Origin: Roseomonas aeriglobus
GTDB lineage: Bacteria; Pseudomonadota; Alphaproteobacteria; Sphingomonadales; Sphingomonadaceae
Reading direction: 5' to 3'
Assembly: GCA_016937575.1 (NCBI GenBank)
Contig: JAFHKN010000004.1
Span: 52,577-116,576, forward strand
Length of the DNA stretch: 64,000 nucleotides
Part shown: in pieces, positions 1-8,590 of the stretch
Layout: every line of letters starts with the position of its first letter
Position numbering within the stretch: position 1 is the first letter of the stretch
The notes under the pieces: generated by a model
Seen by the model: the letters and a program-made list of their open reading frames with translations, nothing else
What the model was told of the DNA's origin: nothing
Databases searched by the model: none
Made by a program: the position numbers and the translations under genes

Positions 1-1974
1 ACTGTCAGCGGCCACAACCGGCGCAAGTTCCGCACCGAGTGCGCCGAACACGATCCGCCGTACGTCCCCGAACTCGTCGCCAAGGCTCCGATCCTCGATC
101 GGATCGACCGGGGCATCCACGTTCCATACACGATCGCCGGCATCCCCTATCCGTGGCGGCTCGAACAGAGCCATACCATGCTCATCGGCACCACCGGCAC
201 CGGCAAGACGACCCAGCTGCGCAGCCACGTCTCGCAGCTTCGCGCGCGCGGTCATCGCGCGGTCATCTTTGACCTGACCGGCGTGTTCGTGGAGACGTTC
301 TACAACCCAGAAACCGACGTCATTCTCAACCCTATGGACGAGCGTTGCGCGCCGTGGACGCTGTTCGACGAATGCCGCAACTATGCCGACTTCGTTTCGG
401 CCGCATCGGCCCTCATTCCCTCGCATCCCGACGACAAGGAACCGTTCTGGCAGAACGCCGCGCGGATGCTCTTCATCGAGATGTGCCTGAAGCTTCAAGA
501 GATGGGTGAGGCGAACAACGCCGCGATCGCGCACCACCTGATGCAGGCCGATCTGAAGTCGATCAACGCCAAGCTCGATGACACCATCGCCGCCCCGCTG
601 ACGACCGAGAAAGCCGCCCGCATGGCGGAATCGATCCGCTCGGTTCTGAACGTCAACGGACAGGCGCTACGCTTCATGCCGGACCCTGTCCCGGGCGGCC
701 CGCCCGCCTTCTCGATCCGCGACTGGATCGCGACCGACAATCGCGACGGCTCGATCATGTTCATCACCGGCTCGTACAACGACCTCGAGATGACCCGCGG
801 TCTGTTCACGCTGTGGATCGATCTGGCCGTCAACAACCTCATGCGCCTGCCCAAGACCCGTGACCTGCGGACCTGGTATCTGTTTGACGAAGTCCATGCG
901 CTTCACGCGCTTCCTGGTATCGAGCATGGCCTCCAGTCGGCCCGCAACTTCGGCGGTGCGTTCGTCCTTGGGATCCACTCGTTCGACAAGCTGGTCGCGA
1001 CCTATGGCTTGCAGAACGCGACCGCGCTCACCGGACTTGCGCGCACCAAGCTGATCCTCGCCACCGCCGATCGAACCACAGCCGAAAAGTGCTCCGAGTT
1101 CATCGGCAGCCGCGAGGTCCGCCAGATGGATGAGGCCTACAGCTACGGCTACAACAACACCCGCGACGCCTCGACCCTCACGCCTCGCACGGCGATCGAG
1201 CCGCTGGTCATCCCCGACGACATCAACAACCTGCCGTCGCTCCACGGCTTCGTGAAGTTTCCCGATGGATTTCCTGCTGCGCGGATCGAACTCAAATACC
1301 GCTCCTATGCCGAGGTCGCGCCGGGGGCGGTGCCCCGCAAGAACTTCAAGCCTACCGAATACGTCTCGCCGGAAGACCGGCGTCGTCAGAACACCCGGAA
1401 CAATGGCGCGGATGAGGGGGGTGAGGGTGGCCGCGAGCATACCCCCACACGGCCTGTGGGGGGCGTGGAGGCGAAGGAAAGGCAAGAGCCGGACCTGACC
1501 GCCTCGCAGCCCGAGAAGGCGCGTAGCGAGGCTGAAAAGGCGGCTGCGGCGATGGAGGTCACCGGGTCGCTGCCGGTGGTGATCGATCAGATAACCGGCA
1601 AGGGCGTCGCCAGCAGCCCGACCGGCGTCGATGCCGTCCGCGCGTCGGATGCCGCAACGAGGGTCGGGGGCGAACCTTCCAAGCCTGTGACGGGAGGTTC
1701 ATCCAGTCTGGATGCCCAACTCGGCGGCATGGGCATGTCCCCGATCGAGAACCGTGCGGGTCCGCAGAGCGGGGTGGATCCGACGCGCGGCGAGGCGTCA
1801 CGCCATGCCCCGGAAAGCCGGTCCGATCGCGGTGATGCCGATCGCCACGAGGACCAGGCGACCCGCGAATTGCGCGATGGGTTTGCGACGCAGCGCGACC
1901 CCGATCACCACCATCGTCATCACGGCCCGGATCATTCGCCGGAGATCGATGACGACATGGACATGGGGATGTAG
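1..1974 (+). CDS. traD: Type IV coupling protein TraD (5' end outside window)
   Basis: The frame is open from base 1 through the TAG at 1972-1974, so the start lies upstream. This is the ATPase that links the relaxosome to the conjugative type IV channel at the inner membrane. Seen: Walker A GTTGTGKTT coded near 187-213, Walker B-like WYLFDEVHAL coded near 870-900, then a long low-complexity C-terminal tail ending in a His/Asp-rich stretch (HHHRHHGPDH). The N-terminal membrane segments are not in the window. The relaxase gene begins three bases after the stop, the usual TraD-relaxase pairing. VirD4/TraG is the alternative name for the family; the pairing and the tail favour TraD. Confidence 0.88.
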   Translation, partial: TVSGHNRRKFRTECAEHDPPYVPELVAKAPILDRIDRGIHVPYTIAGIPYPWRLEQSHTMLIGTTGTGKTTQLRSHVSQLRARGHRAVIFDLTGVFVETFYNPETDVILNPMDERCAPWTLFDECRNYADFVSAASALIPSHPDDKEPFWQNAARMLFIEMCLKLQEMGEANNAAIAHHLMQADLKSINAKLDDTIAAPLTTEKAARMAESIRSVLNVNGQALRFMPDPVPGGPPAFSIRDWIATDNRDGSIMFITGSYNDLEMTRGLFTLWIDLAVNNLMRLPKTRDLRTWYLFDEVHALHALPGIEHGLQSARNFGGAFVLGIHSFDKLVATYGLQNATALTGLARTKLILATADRTTAEKCSEFIGSREVRQMDEAYSYGYNNTRDASTLTPRTAIEPLVIPDDINNLPSLHGFVKFPDGFPAARIELKYRSYAEVAPGAVPRKNFKPTEYVSPEDRRRQNTRNNGADEGGEGGREHTPTRPVGGVEAKERQEPDLTASQPEKARSEAEKAAAAMEVTGSLPVVIDQITGKGVASSPTGVDAVRASDAATRVGGEPSKPVTGGSSSLDAQLGGMGMSPIENRAGPQSGVDPTRGEASRHAPESRSDRGDADRHEDQATRELRDGFATQRDPDHHHRHHGPDHSPEIDDDMDMGM

Positions 1975-1977
1975 CCG

Positions 1978-4900
1978 ATGCTGTCGGTCGCTTCCGTCAA
2001 GTCCGCCTCCGGCGCGGCGCAGTATTTCGCCAAGGACGATTACTACACCGCCGAGCATTCGTCCGAGGCGACCGCCTGGGGCGGGGTGGGCGCGGCCGAC
2101 CTTGGCCTCAAGGGCGAGGTGACCAAGGAAGACTTCGAGAAGATCCTCAACGGCGAGATGCCCGATGGCGAAAAGGTCGGGCAGGTCGAGGGTCGCAGGC
2201 TCGGTGTCGACCTGACCTTCTCGATGCCGAAGTCCGCCAGCGTAATGGCCTATGTCGCTGGCGACACCCGTGTCCTCACCGCGCATATGAACGCCGTAAA
2301 GGCGACGATGGGATGGGTCGAGAAGACCTTCGCCGAAGGCCGCACCTACGATCAGTCCAGGTCAGGGGATGCGGTGCGAACCGGCAACCTCGTCTATGCG
2401 CTGTTCCAGCACGACACGAGTCGCGCGCTCGATCCACAGGGCCACATCCATGTCCTGATCGCCAACATGACCAAGATGGCGAACGGGGCATGGCAGGCGC
2501 TCCACAACCAGCAGCTGTGGAAGAACAACACGACCATCGGCGCGGCCTACCACGCGCAGTTTCGCGCCGAGCTGGCGAAGATCGGCTACGAGACCAGCGT
2601 CACCGGCAAGCACGGCCAGTTCGAGATCGCCGGCGTGCCCAAGCAGGTGATCGACACCTTCAGCCAGCGGCGCGCCGATATCCTGGCGAAAGCCGGCGAA
2701 CTCGGTGTCACCTCCGCCGAGGCGTTGCGCAAGGTGACCAACAATACCCGCGACGCCAAGCTGAACGTCGAGGATCGCGATGCCCTGCGTCAGGAGTGGC
2801 GCGACCGGGCGGCCGCGCTCGGGTTCGACGGCAAGGCGCTGGTCGATGCCGCGCGCGAGCGTGCTGGCGCCAGCGGCCTCGATGCCCAGCCACGACCGAT
2901 GGAGCGCCTCGGTGACGTCCTGGCCAATCTCCGCGAAAGCCTGGGCGAGTTATTCCGACCCGCCGATCCGCTCGTCGCCAGCGGCCTCGACCGGCTGCGC
3001 ATCGCGCCGGTGGATCTGCGCGCCCAGCACGCCGTCGCCTCCGCGATCCGCATCCATGCCCAACGCGAAGCCGCGTTCGCGGTGCCGGACATCACCAGGA
3101 CCGCGCTCGACCTCGGGCTGAAGGGTGTCACCGCCGCGCATGTCGACGCGCGCGTCTCCGAGCTCATCCGCAACGAGAAGCTGATTCCGGGCAAGGATGA
3201 CCGGATCGACAGCGTCGTCACCCATGTCACGACGCCCGAGGCGCTCGCGACGGAGCGCGGCATCCTTGCAGAGATCGAGCGCGGCAAGGGGGAGGGGCGG
3301 GTGATCGTCTCCGCCGACACCGTTATCGAGCGGATCAACGCCGCATCGGGCGACAAGGAACTCAATGCAGGGCAGATGGCGGCCGCGACGATGGCGCTCA
3401 CTTCCGCCGATCGCATCGTCGCGGTCCAGGGCGTCTCGGGCGCCGGCAAGTCGACCATGCTGGCGAGCGTCGCGCGCAATGTCGAGCAGGAAGGCGGCAA
3501 GGTGGTCGGTCTCGCGCTCATGAAGGCGACCGCCGATCGTCTCGGCGCCGAAGCCGGCATCGAGAGCCGCACCGTGTCCTCGTTCGTCCACAGCTATGCC
3601 CGCCACGCGCTCGCTGGGAAGGGCGCGGGCTATGACGGCGCGCGAGACGCGCTCGCCGGCACCACGCTCATCCTCGACGAAGCCTCGATGGTCGGCTCGG
3701 AGCAGATGAAGCACCTGGTCGGCATCGCCAATGCGCTCGGCGTCGATCGCTTCCTGATGATCGGCGATCGCCAGCAGATCACCGCGGTCGACGCCGGCAA
3801 GGCGTTCGCGCTCGCGCAGGCCGGCGGGATCACGCTGGCGCGGATGGACGAGAATCTGCGCCAGCGCACCGAGCAGCTGCGCACCGTCGCCGCGCTGACC
3901 AACCGCGGCGAGGTGCGCGAGGCGATGGCGATGCTCGGCGACAAGGTCACCGCCAACCCCGAGCATGTGAAGGCCGCGGCCGAACACTGGCTGGGCCTAA
4001 CCCCCGAACAGCGCGAGACCACCGCGATGTTCTCGTCGGGCCGCGTCGCGCGCGCAGAGCTCAACGTGCGCATCCAGGACGGCCTCGCCGCGGAGGGCAC
4101 GTTGAAAGGGGACGGCGTCGTCACCCCGGTCCTCGACAAGGTCAACGTCACGCGCGAGGAACTCCGCTACGCGCATACCTATAAGCCCGGCCAGGTGATC
4201 GACCTGCGCCATGCCATGCGCGAGCTCGGCCTCAGCCCCGGCACCTATGACGTGCTCGGCGTCGACGCGAAGGGGCGCGTTCAGGTCCAGATCGGCAACC
4301 GGGTACGGACCTTCGATCCGCAGAAGATATCGCCGGTCGACAAGACCGACGCGATGCAGCTCGCCCAGCGCGAGCAGATCAAGCTGCATGAGGGCGACAA
4401 GATCCGCTGGACCCAGAACGACAAGGACCGCGGCCTCAACAACAACGATATCGCCCGCGTCGTCTCGGCCGACCCGTCGGGGATCAAGGTGGAGGCGAGC
4501 GACGGCACCCTCCACGAGCTGAAGGCGGGCGATCCGATGATGGAGCGGATCAGCCTCGCCTACGCGCTCAACATGCACGCGGCGCAGGGCATCACCACCG
4601 ACACCGCGATCGCGGTGATGAGCCACAGGGAATCGAACCTCTCCAACCAGCGGCTGTTCAACGTCACCGTCACGCGCGTCCGCGACGACATCCAGCTGTT
4701 CACCGACGACCGCGAGAAGCTGACCGCCGCGATCGAGCGCAACGAGGGCAACAAGACCTCGGCGCTCGAGACCACCGGCGCGCTGTCGATCGACCCCGAT
4801 CGCGGCGCTGCCGGCGCAGCCACGAAAGCCGGCGCGGGCGAGACGTTCAACCCTTCGCTGCCGCCCGACCTCGATCGCGGACCGGAGAAAGTCGGAGGCG

Positions 4901-5052
4901 AGCCGAGCGCAGATACAGCCCGCCCCTCGACCGGCGGCAAGATCGACATCCGTACCGATCCCTCGCTCGACCTCTCCCGGTTCAGCGTCCCGGTCGAGCC
5001 CAAAGGGCCTGAACTTCCCTACCCCGAAAAGGACATCGGACTGGAGCTATGA
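1978..5052 (+). CDS. mobF: MobF-family conjugative relaxase with helicase domain
   Basis: A 1024-residue protein that nicks one strand at oriT and unwinds it for transfer. The N-terminal TrwC relaxase domain (about 1-300) has Tyr16 and the pair Tyr22-Tyr23 as candidate nucleophiles, and the histidine cluster FQHDTSRALDPQGHIH that binds the metal. The C-terminal half is a RecD/TraI-type helicase with Walker A GVSGAGKST (about 484-492), Walker B LILDEAS (about 562-568) and a late LAYALNMHAAQG motif. The length suits TraA/TraI-type plasmid relaxases that lack the F TraI C-terminal extension. It sits directly behind traD and overlaps the next gene by ATGA, so it is translationally coupled. Confidence 0.93.
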   Translation: MLSVASVKSASGAAQYFAKDDYYTAEHSSEATAWGGVGAADLGLKGEVTKEDFEKILNGEMPDGEKVGQVEGRRLGVDLTFSMPKSASVMAYVAGDTRVLTAHMNAVKATMGWVEKTFAEGRTYDQSRSGDAVRTGNLVYALFQHDTSRALDPQGHIHVLIANMTKMANGAWQALHNQQLWKNNTTIGAAYHAQFRAELAKIGYETSVTGKHGQFEIAGVPKQVIDTFSQRRADILAKAGELGVTSAEALRKVTNNTRDAKLNVEDRDALRQEWRDRAAALGFDGKALVDAARERAGASGLDAQPRPMERLGDVLANLRESLGELFRPADPLVASGLDRLRIAPVDLRAQHAVASAIRIHAQREAAFAVPDITRTALDLGLKGVTAAHVDARVSELIRNEKLIPGKDDRIDSVVTHVTTPEALATERGILAEIERGKGEGRVIVSADTVIERINAASGDKELNAGQMAAATMALTSADRIVAVQGVSGAGKSTMLASVARNVEQEGGKVVGLALMKATADRLGAEAGIESRTVSSFVHSYARHALAGKGAGYDGARDALAGTTLILDEASMVGSEQMKHLVGIANALGVDRFLMIGDRQQITAVDAGKAFALAQAGGITLARMDENLRQRTEQLRTVAALTNRGEVREAMAMLGDKVTANPEHVKAAAEHWLGLTPEQRETTAMFSSGRVARAELNVRIQDGLAAEGTLKGDGVVTPVLDKVNVTREELRYAHTYKPGQVIDLRHAMRELGLSPGTYDVLGVDAKGRVQVQIGNRVRTFDPQKISPVDKTDAMQLAQREQIKLHEGDKIRWTQNDKDRGLNNNDIARVVSADPSGIKVEASDGTLHELKAGDPMMERISLAYALNMHAAQGITTDTAIAVMSHRESNLSNQRLFNVTVTRVRDDIQLFTDDREKLTAAIERNEGNKTSALETTGALSIDPDRGAAGAATKAGAGETFNPSLPPDLDRGPEKVGGEPSADTARPSTGGKIDIRTDPSLDLSRFSVPVEPKGPELPYPEKDIGLEL

Positions 5053-5291
5053 GCATGACCACATCACCACCGACCTGGGACCAGGTGATCGCCACCAAGC
5101 ACTGGCACGCCTGCGACCTCGACACTCATACGCTCACGCAATGCAGCCAGCTCGCGCGGCGCGACGATGCGCTCGACTGGGGCGGCGAAACGCTTGCGAT
5201 GGCCGCGATTTTCGGCCTGACCTACGTCTTACTCCTGCCGCTCACCCGCGCGCTGCGTGCCCTCCGGGTCCGGTCCGAGCCAGCACGATGA
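5049..5291 (+). CDS. Small single-span membrane protein
   Basis: An 80-residue protein of unknown function. Its start overlaps the relaxase stop (ATGA at 5049-5052), so it is probably translated only with the relaxase. It has a soluble Trp/Cys/His-bearing N-terminal part (WDQVIATKHWHACDLD) and one hydrophobic helix near residues 48-66, followed by a basic tail. Its own stop overlaps the next start by ATGA. Position and coupling suggest a transfer or exclusion accessory, but no family is recognised. Confidence 0.6.
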   Translation: MSMTTSPPTWDQVIATKHWHACDLDTHTLTQCSQLARRDDALDWGGETLAMAAIFGLTYVLLLPLTRALRALRVRSEPAR

Positions 5292-5614
5292 GCCTCGCCG
5301 ACCGCGACTATATGCACGGGCCTCCCCGCATCGGTCGGACCTCGCGGCTCGACACGCCGCCCTGCGACGCGATCGAGGGAACGGCCGAGTATGGCCATCA
5401 GGCCCGCAGGAAGCCCGTGGAGCCACGGTCAACCGCACCACGCATGATCGTCCCGCTGACGCGCCGGTTGCGTCAGGCGGGACTCCTGGCGGCCGCGGTG
5501 GCGGCTTTCACCTTCGCCTGGGCGGTCGGATGCGGAATCGTCAGCGCGTCGCTTCACACCGATGGTGGAATTTTCGTTCCGCCCGCAACCCAAGGTACGC
5601 CCGGTGGACGGTAG
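5288..5614 (+). CDS. Small membrane protein with DRDYM N-terminus
   Basis: A 108-residue protein that starts inside the previous stop (ATGA, 5288-5291). The N-terminus reads MSLADRDYM, very like the start of the product encoded from 6322 (MGIDDRDYM). One hydrophobic segment lies near residues 63-87, preceded by basic residues (RRLRQ), so the N-terminal 60 residues are probably cytoplasmic. No known domain is recognised. The shared DRDYM start with a near neighbour suggests the two proteins meet the same partner. Confidence 0.6.
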   Translation: MSLADRDYMHGPPRIGRTSRLDTPPCDAIEGTAEYGHQARRKPVEPRSTAPRMIVPLTRRLRQAGLLAAAVAAFTFAWAVGCGIVSASLHTDGGIFVPPATQGTPGGR

Positions 5615-6335
5615 TTTCCCTTTTCGCTTCCGGCGCCAACCCGAGCCGACGCACGCGACCCTCACGATCGCCGAAACCGCGGATCTGACGGAAGCGGCGC
5701 TTGAAGCGGTCCGCGCCGGTGACGGGGGCCGGCTCGCGGTATTCGGCGATGGCGACGCGATCGCCGAACTCGCCGACCAGGTCCGCGACCAGCTGATCGA
5801 CCCCGCGCGCGGCAACTGGGACTTCTTCGCAGACCATCCGAGCGACTATGCACGCTCGTCCGCGATCGAAGCGTTCCTTCCCGACGATCCTGACGTTTGC
5901 TCGGGCTACACCTGCGCTTCGCGCTATGTGCTGCTCCGCGCGATCCAGCATGCCGGCGATGAACCTGGTGCGACCCTTTCGGCCGTCCGCGATCTGATAC
6001 GGGATCTCCCGCCGGAAGCCGTCGCAGAGGCGGCGGGACACGATTCTGGAAACGGTCACGCCCTGCGTTGGGGAATGACCGTGCTGGCCGGCGTGCGACG
6101 AGCGACCCACGCTTTCGCCGACCACGACCGGCTGATGCCCAGGATCTCCATCGCGCGCTGGCTGGCAGGATCGGCGTCGACCATCCTGTTCGTACGACGC
6201 GAACCTGGACTGACTTCGAGCGAGGTTGTCGCCGTCGAGGCCTCGCTGCGCGATCACGCGATGCTGTCCAGAATGGACGTGTTTCCCCTGGCTCTCCCCT
6301 CGCAGTCGATGGAGGTGGTCGATGGGCATCGATGA
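5562..6335 (+). CDS. TraD-like protein without ATPase motifs
   Basis: A 257-residue protein. By eye two blocks line up with the intact TraD of this window: NWDFFADHPSDYARSSAIEA with WTLFDECRNYADFVSAASAL, and ISIARWLAGSASTILFV with FSIRDWIATDNRDGSIMF. The place where Walker A should be reads AVFGDGDAIAEL, with no GKT, and the protein ends before a Walker B. It therefore looks like a shrunken coupling-protein fold that cannot bind ATP. The start is uncertain: ATG 5562 overlaps the previous gene by 53 bases, while GTG 5604 would overlap by 11. The function is unknown; a regulator or adaptor of the coupling protein is one idea. Confidence 0.6.
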   Translation: MVEFSFRPQPKVRPVDGSFPFRFRRQPEPTHATLTIAETADLTEAALEAVRAGDGGRLAVFGDGDAIAELADQVRDQLIDPARGNWDFFADHPSDYARSSAIEAFLPDDPDVCSGYTCASRYVLLRAIQHAGDEPGATLSAVRDLIRDLPPEAVAEAAGHDSGNGHALRWGMTVLAGVRRATHAFADHDRLMPRISIARWLAGSASTILFVRREPGLTSSEVVAVEASLRDHAMLSRMDVFPLALPSQSMEVVDGHR

Positions 6336-7083
6336 TCGCGACTATATGCGCGATCGCTACCGCAAGCGGCAGGGGCTCGATCCCGGTGCGACGCAATGGA
6401 ACGATCGCAAGGCACGGGTCGAGCTGAACCGCTTCGGGTTCAGGAAATCGGTGCCGCTGGGGAGCGCGAGCTGGATATCTGGCGGATCGAAAGGGTCGTG
6501 GTTCGAAGCCAGGAACAGGGGCCACGATTATCAGCGCGGTCGATGGCGGCCCCGCCCGCGCTTCACGCCGGCCCCTTACTGGCAGGCGCTGGGCGTCGGT
6601 GTTGCCATCGCACTGGTCCTTGCGGCCTGGGCCGGGCAGGGCCAGATCAAGCGCGCAACCTCCAGCCTGTTCGCGTCAATCGTGGGGACGAACACCGGTT
6701 TTCCGGAATCGGGAACGGTCGCCGTCTCCTCCAGCGTCGACCTGCGAACCGTCAGAAGCCACCTGACCATTCAGGGTGCGGCAGACAATAGCATCGTCCA
6801 GCTGCTCGATCCGGCGACGGCGAAGAACCGGCTGTCGGTCTATGTCCGCGCCTTCGAGCGTGTCACCGTGCCAGCCCCGCTCGGCCAATATCGCGTCCGC
6901 TTCATCCACGGCCGCGAATGGGCAGATTCTCGGACCTTCTTCGGCAAGGGCACGCTGCACGACGAGGTTGCCGGCGTGATGCTGTTCACGCGACGGGTCG
7001 GGCACACGCTCGATCTTCGTCTGGGGGCCGACAGCAATCTCGTGGTCCGGCGCATCGCCGCCAAACCGGCCTCGATCCAGTGA
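6322..7083 (+). CDS. Single-pass membrane protein, DRDYM N-terminus
   Basis: A 253-residue protein. The start is ATG 6322 behind GGAGG at 6311-6315; a longer frame to 6226 has no such site and only repeats codons of the upstream gene. The N-terminus (MGIDDRDYMRDRYRKRQ) is highly charged. One transmembrane helix lies at about residues 88-106, and a 145-residue C-terminal part is probably periplasmic, with a beta-rich look (DLRTVRSHLTIQGAAD, YRVRFIHGREW, GHTLDLRLG). It overlaps the TraD-like gene by 14 bases. The topology fits a type IV secretion or plasmid-exclusion accessory, but no family is recognised. Confidence 0.6.
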   Translation: MGIDDRDYMRDRYRKRQGLDPGATQWNDRKARVELNRFGFRKSVPLGSASWISGGSKGSWFEARNRGHDYQRGRWRPRPRFTPAPYWQALGVGVAIALVLAAWAGQGQIKRATSSLFASIVGTNTGFPESGTVAVSSSVDLRTVRSHLTIQGAADNSIVQLLDPATAKNRLSVYVRAFERVTVPAPLGQYRVRFIHGREWADSRTFFGKGTLHDEVAGVMLFTRRVGHTLDLRLGADSNLVVRRIAAKPASIQ

Positions 7084-7174
7084 CACTGTCCTTCATCCAC
7101 GCGCGGGGATTTCGCATCGCACCGCCAGGACCGGCCCCCGCGCGCCGGCACGGCGATCAACCGGGACAGGAGAC

Positions 7175-7384
7175 ATGAGCAACTGGGATTTCGAGGAAAT
7201 GGGCGAGTTCGGCTCGGATGCCGACGCAGACCGCTGGGCGAAGCGCAACAACATCGCCCCGCAGGATGTCCGCATTCGCCGCAAGGGGGACGGGGTTGAG
7301 CTGGAGGTCCGGCGCTCGGCGCTGGGCGACAGCAGCGCCCGCCACGATGACCGTCGCGACGGCCGACGCAACGGTTTCTTCTGA
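7175..7384 (+). CDS. Small hypothetical protein
   Basis: A 69-residue, charged, soluble protein with an acidic first half (WDFEEMGEFGSDADADRW) and a basic tail (RHDDRRDGRRNGFF). A good ribosome site (GGAGA at about 7168-7172) precedes the ATG. It lies between the membrane protein and the Cys-rich peptide on the same strand. No domain is recognised. Confidence 0.55.
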   Translation: MSNWDFEEMGEFGSDADADRWAKRNNIAPQDVRIRRKGDGVELEVRRSALGDSSARHDDRRDGRRNGFF

Positions 7385-7410
7385 AAACGGCCAGGGAAGG
7401 AGTACACACG

Positions 7411-7740
7411 ATGAAACTGAAGATGATCGCCGCGCTGGGGCTTGCCGCCCTCTCCGTGGCCTTGCCGTCGGCCGCCAGCGCGCAGTCGTCGGCGCCGGTC
7501 CTGCTCGCGATGGCGAGCTTCGCCGGAAGTCATGCCGGCACCGATGCCGCGCGCGAGGTCGAGGCGAAGAAGGCGCGCTATCGCGCGCACGCGCTTCACA
7601 ACGGCAAATGCAAGGACTGCGCGGACTGTCCCGACTGCAAGGACTGTGACGAAGCCGCGAAGAAAGTTGCGGCGGACGAGGAGCGTGCCGGGATCTGCGA
7701 TCCCGCAGCGCATGCGAAGAAGGCGGGCGCCGGTGCTTGA
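7411..7740 (+). CDS. Secreted Cys-rich CxxC-repeat protein
   Basis: A 109-residue protein preceded by AAGGAG at about 7394-7399. The first 24 residues form a Sec signal peptide with the cleavage motif ASA-Q. The mature part carries the run CKDCADCPDCKDC, that is, repeated CxxC spacing, plus one more Cys near the end. In the periplasm such a cluster could bind metal or take part in thiol exchange; neither is shown by sequence alone. Its last bases overlap the next gene, which also codes an exported protein, so the two are probably made together. Confidence 0.6.
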   Translation: MKLKMIAALGLAALSVALPSAASAQSSAPVLLAMASFAGSHAGTDAAREVEAKKARYRAHALHNGKCKDCADCPDCKDCDEAAKKVAADEERAGICDPAAHAKKAGAGA

Positions 7741-8590
7741 TCGCACCCGCATGCTCGTCGTGACGGCCGCGCTCGCGGCCGTCACACCTTCAATGGCCCA
7801 CGCCCAGAAGCTGGGGCAGGGCGGCACCGGCGTCGACGAGACGACCGCCGTGCCGCAATGCCAGGTGCCGCTCGGCGTTGCCGCGCTGGTTGAGGAGAAG
7901 GCCGCCAACCCGGCCGATGGCCTGTCGCCGCAACTGCAGGCGCTCATGCGCATGGCGGAGATGCAGAACGGCGGTTCGACCGCGCGCGTCGACGCGCTGC
8001 CACTGGTCAAGCTGATGATCGCGCGATCCAATTGCTTCCGCGTCGCCGATCGCGGCGAGGCGTTCAGCGCGCTCGAACGCGAACGCGCGATCAATGGCGG
8101 GACTGCCACAACCCGGCCTGTCACCAAGGCGGATTATCTGATCGAGGTGAAGGTGGTCTATTCCGACGCCAAGTCGCGTGAGAGCGGGGGCGGGGTCGGC
8201 GGTGTGTTCGGCGGGGCGGTCGGGCTCAAGTCGAAGACACTCGAAAGCCAGGTGCTGATGACGCTGGTCGACGTGAACACCGGCATCCAGGAAGCGGTCG
8301 CCAGCGGGTCGGCGCGCAAGAAGGATATCGGCGTCGTGGGCGGTGGGCTGTTGCTCGGCCTTGGCGTGGGTGCGCTCGGTGGAAGCTACGCCTCGACCGA
8401 CATCGGCAAGATCACCACGCTGGCGACGCTCGATGCGTTCCGCAAGCTGATCGAGGATGCACGGCCACGGCTCGAGGCGAGGCTGGTGCCGGCCAAGCCG
8501 CCCGCAATGGTGCCTCCCGCCTCCGCGCCGCTACCGGCGCAGGCGGTTCAACCGCTGCCGCAGCCAAATCCGGGAACGCCGAAACGATGA
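7733..8590 (+). CDS. CsgG-like exported protein
   Basis: A 285-residue product if GTG 7733 is used. That start gives a proper basic n-region (LDRTR) before the hydrophobic signal core ending in AHA-Q; ATG 7751 would lack it. The body resembles CsgG/HfaB proteins: FRVADRGEAFSALERERAI, then ADYLIEVKVVYSDAKSRESG, a Gly-rich stretch and LVDVNTGIQEAVASGSA. In CsgG this fold forms an outer-membrane secretion pore. No lipobox Cys is seen, which departs from true CsgG, and the tail is Pro-rich. It is coupled to its neighbours by overlaps on both sides. Confidence 0.6.
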   Translation: MLDRTRMLVVTAALAAVTPSMAHAQKLGQGGTGVDETTAVPQCQVPLGVAALVEEKAANPADGLSPQLQALMRMAEMQNGGSTARVDALPLVKLMIARSNCFRVADRGEAFSALERERAINGGTATTRPVTKADYLIEVKVVYSDAKSRESGGGVGGVFGGAVGLKSKTLESQVLMTLVDVNTGIQEAVASGSARKKDIGVVGGGLLLGLGVGALGGSYASTDIGKITTLATLDAFRKLIEDARPRLEARLVPAKPPAMVPPASAPLPAQAVQPLPQPNPGTPKR

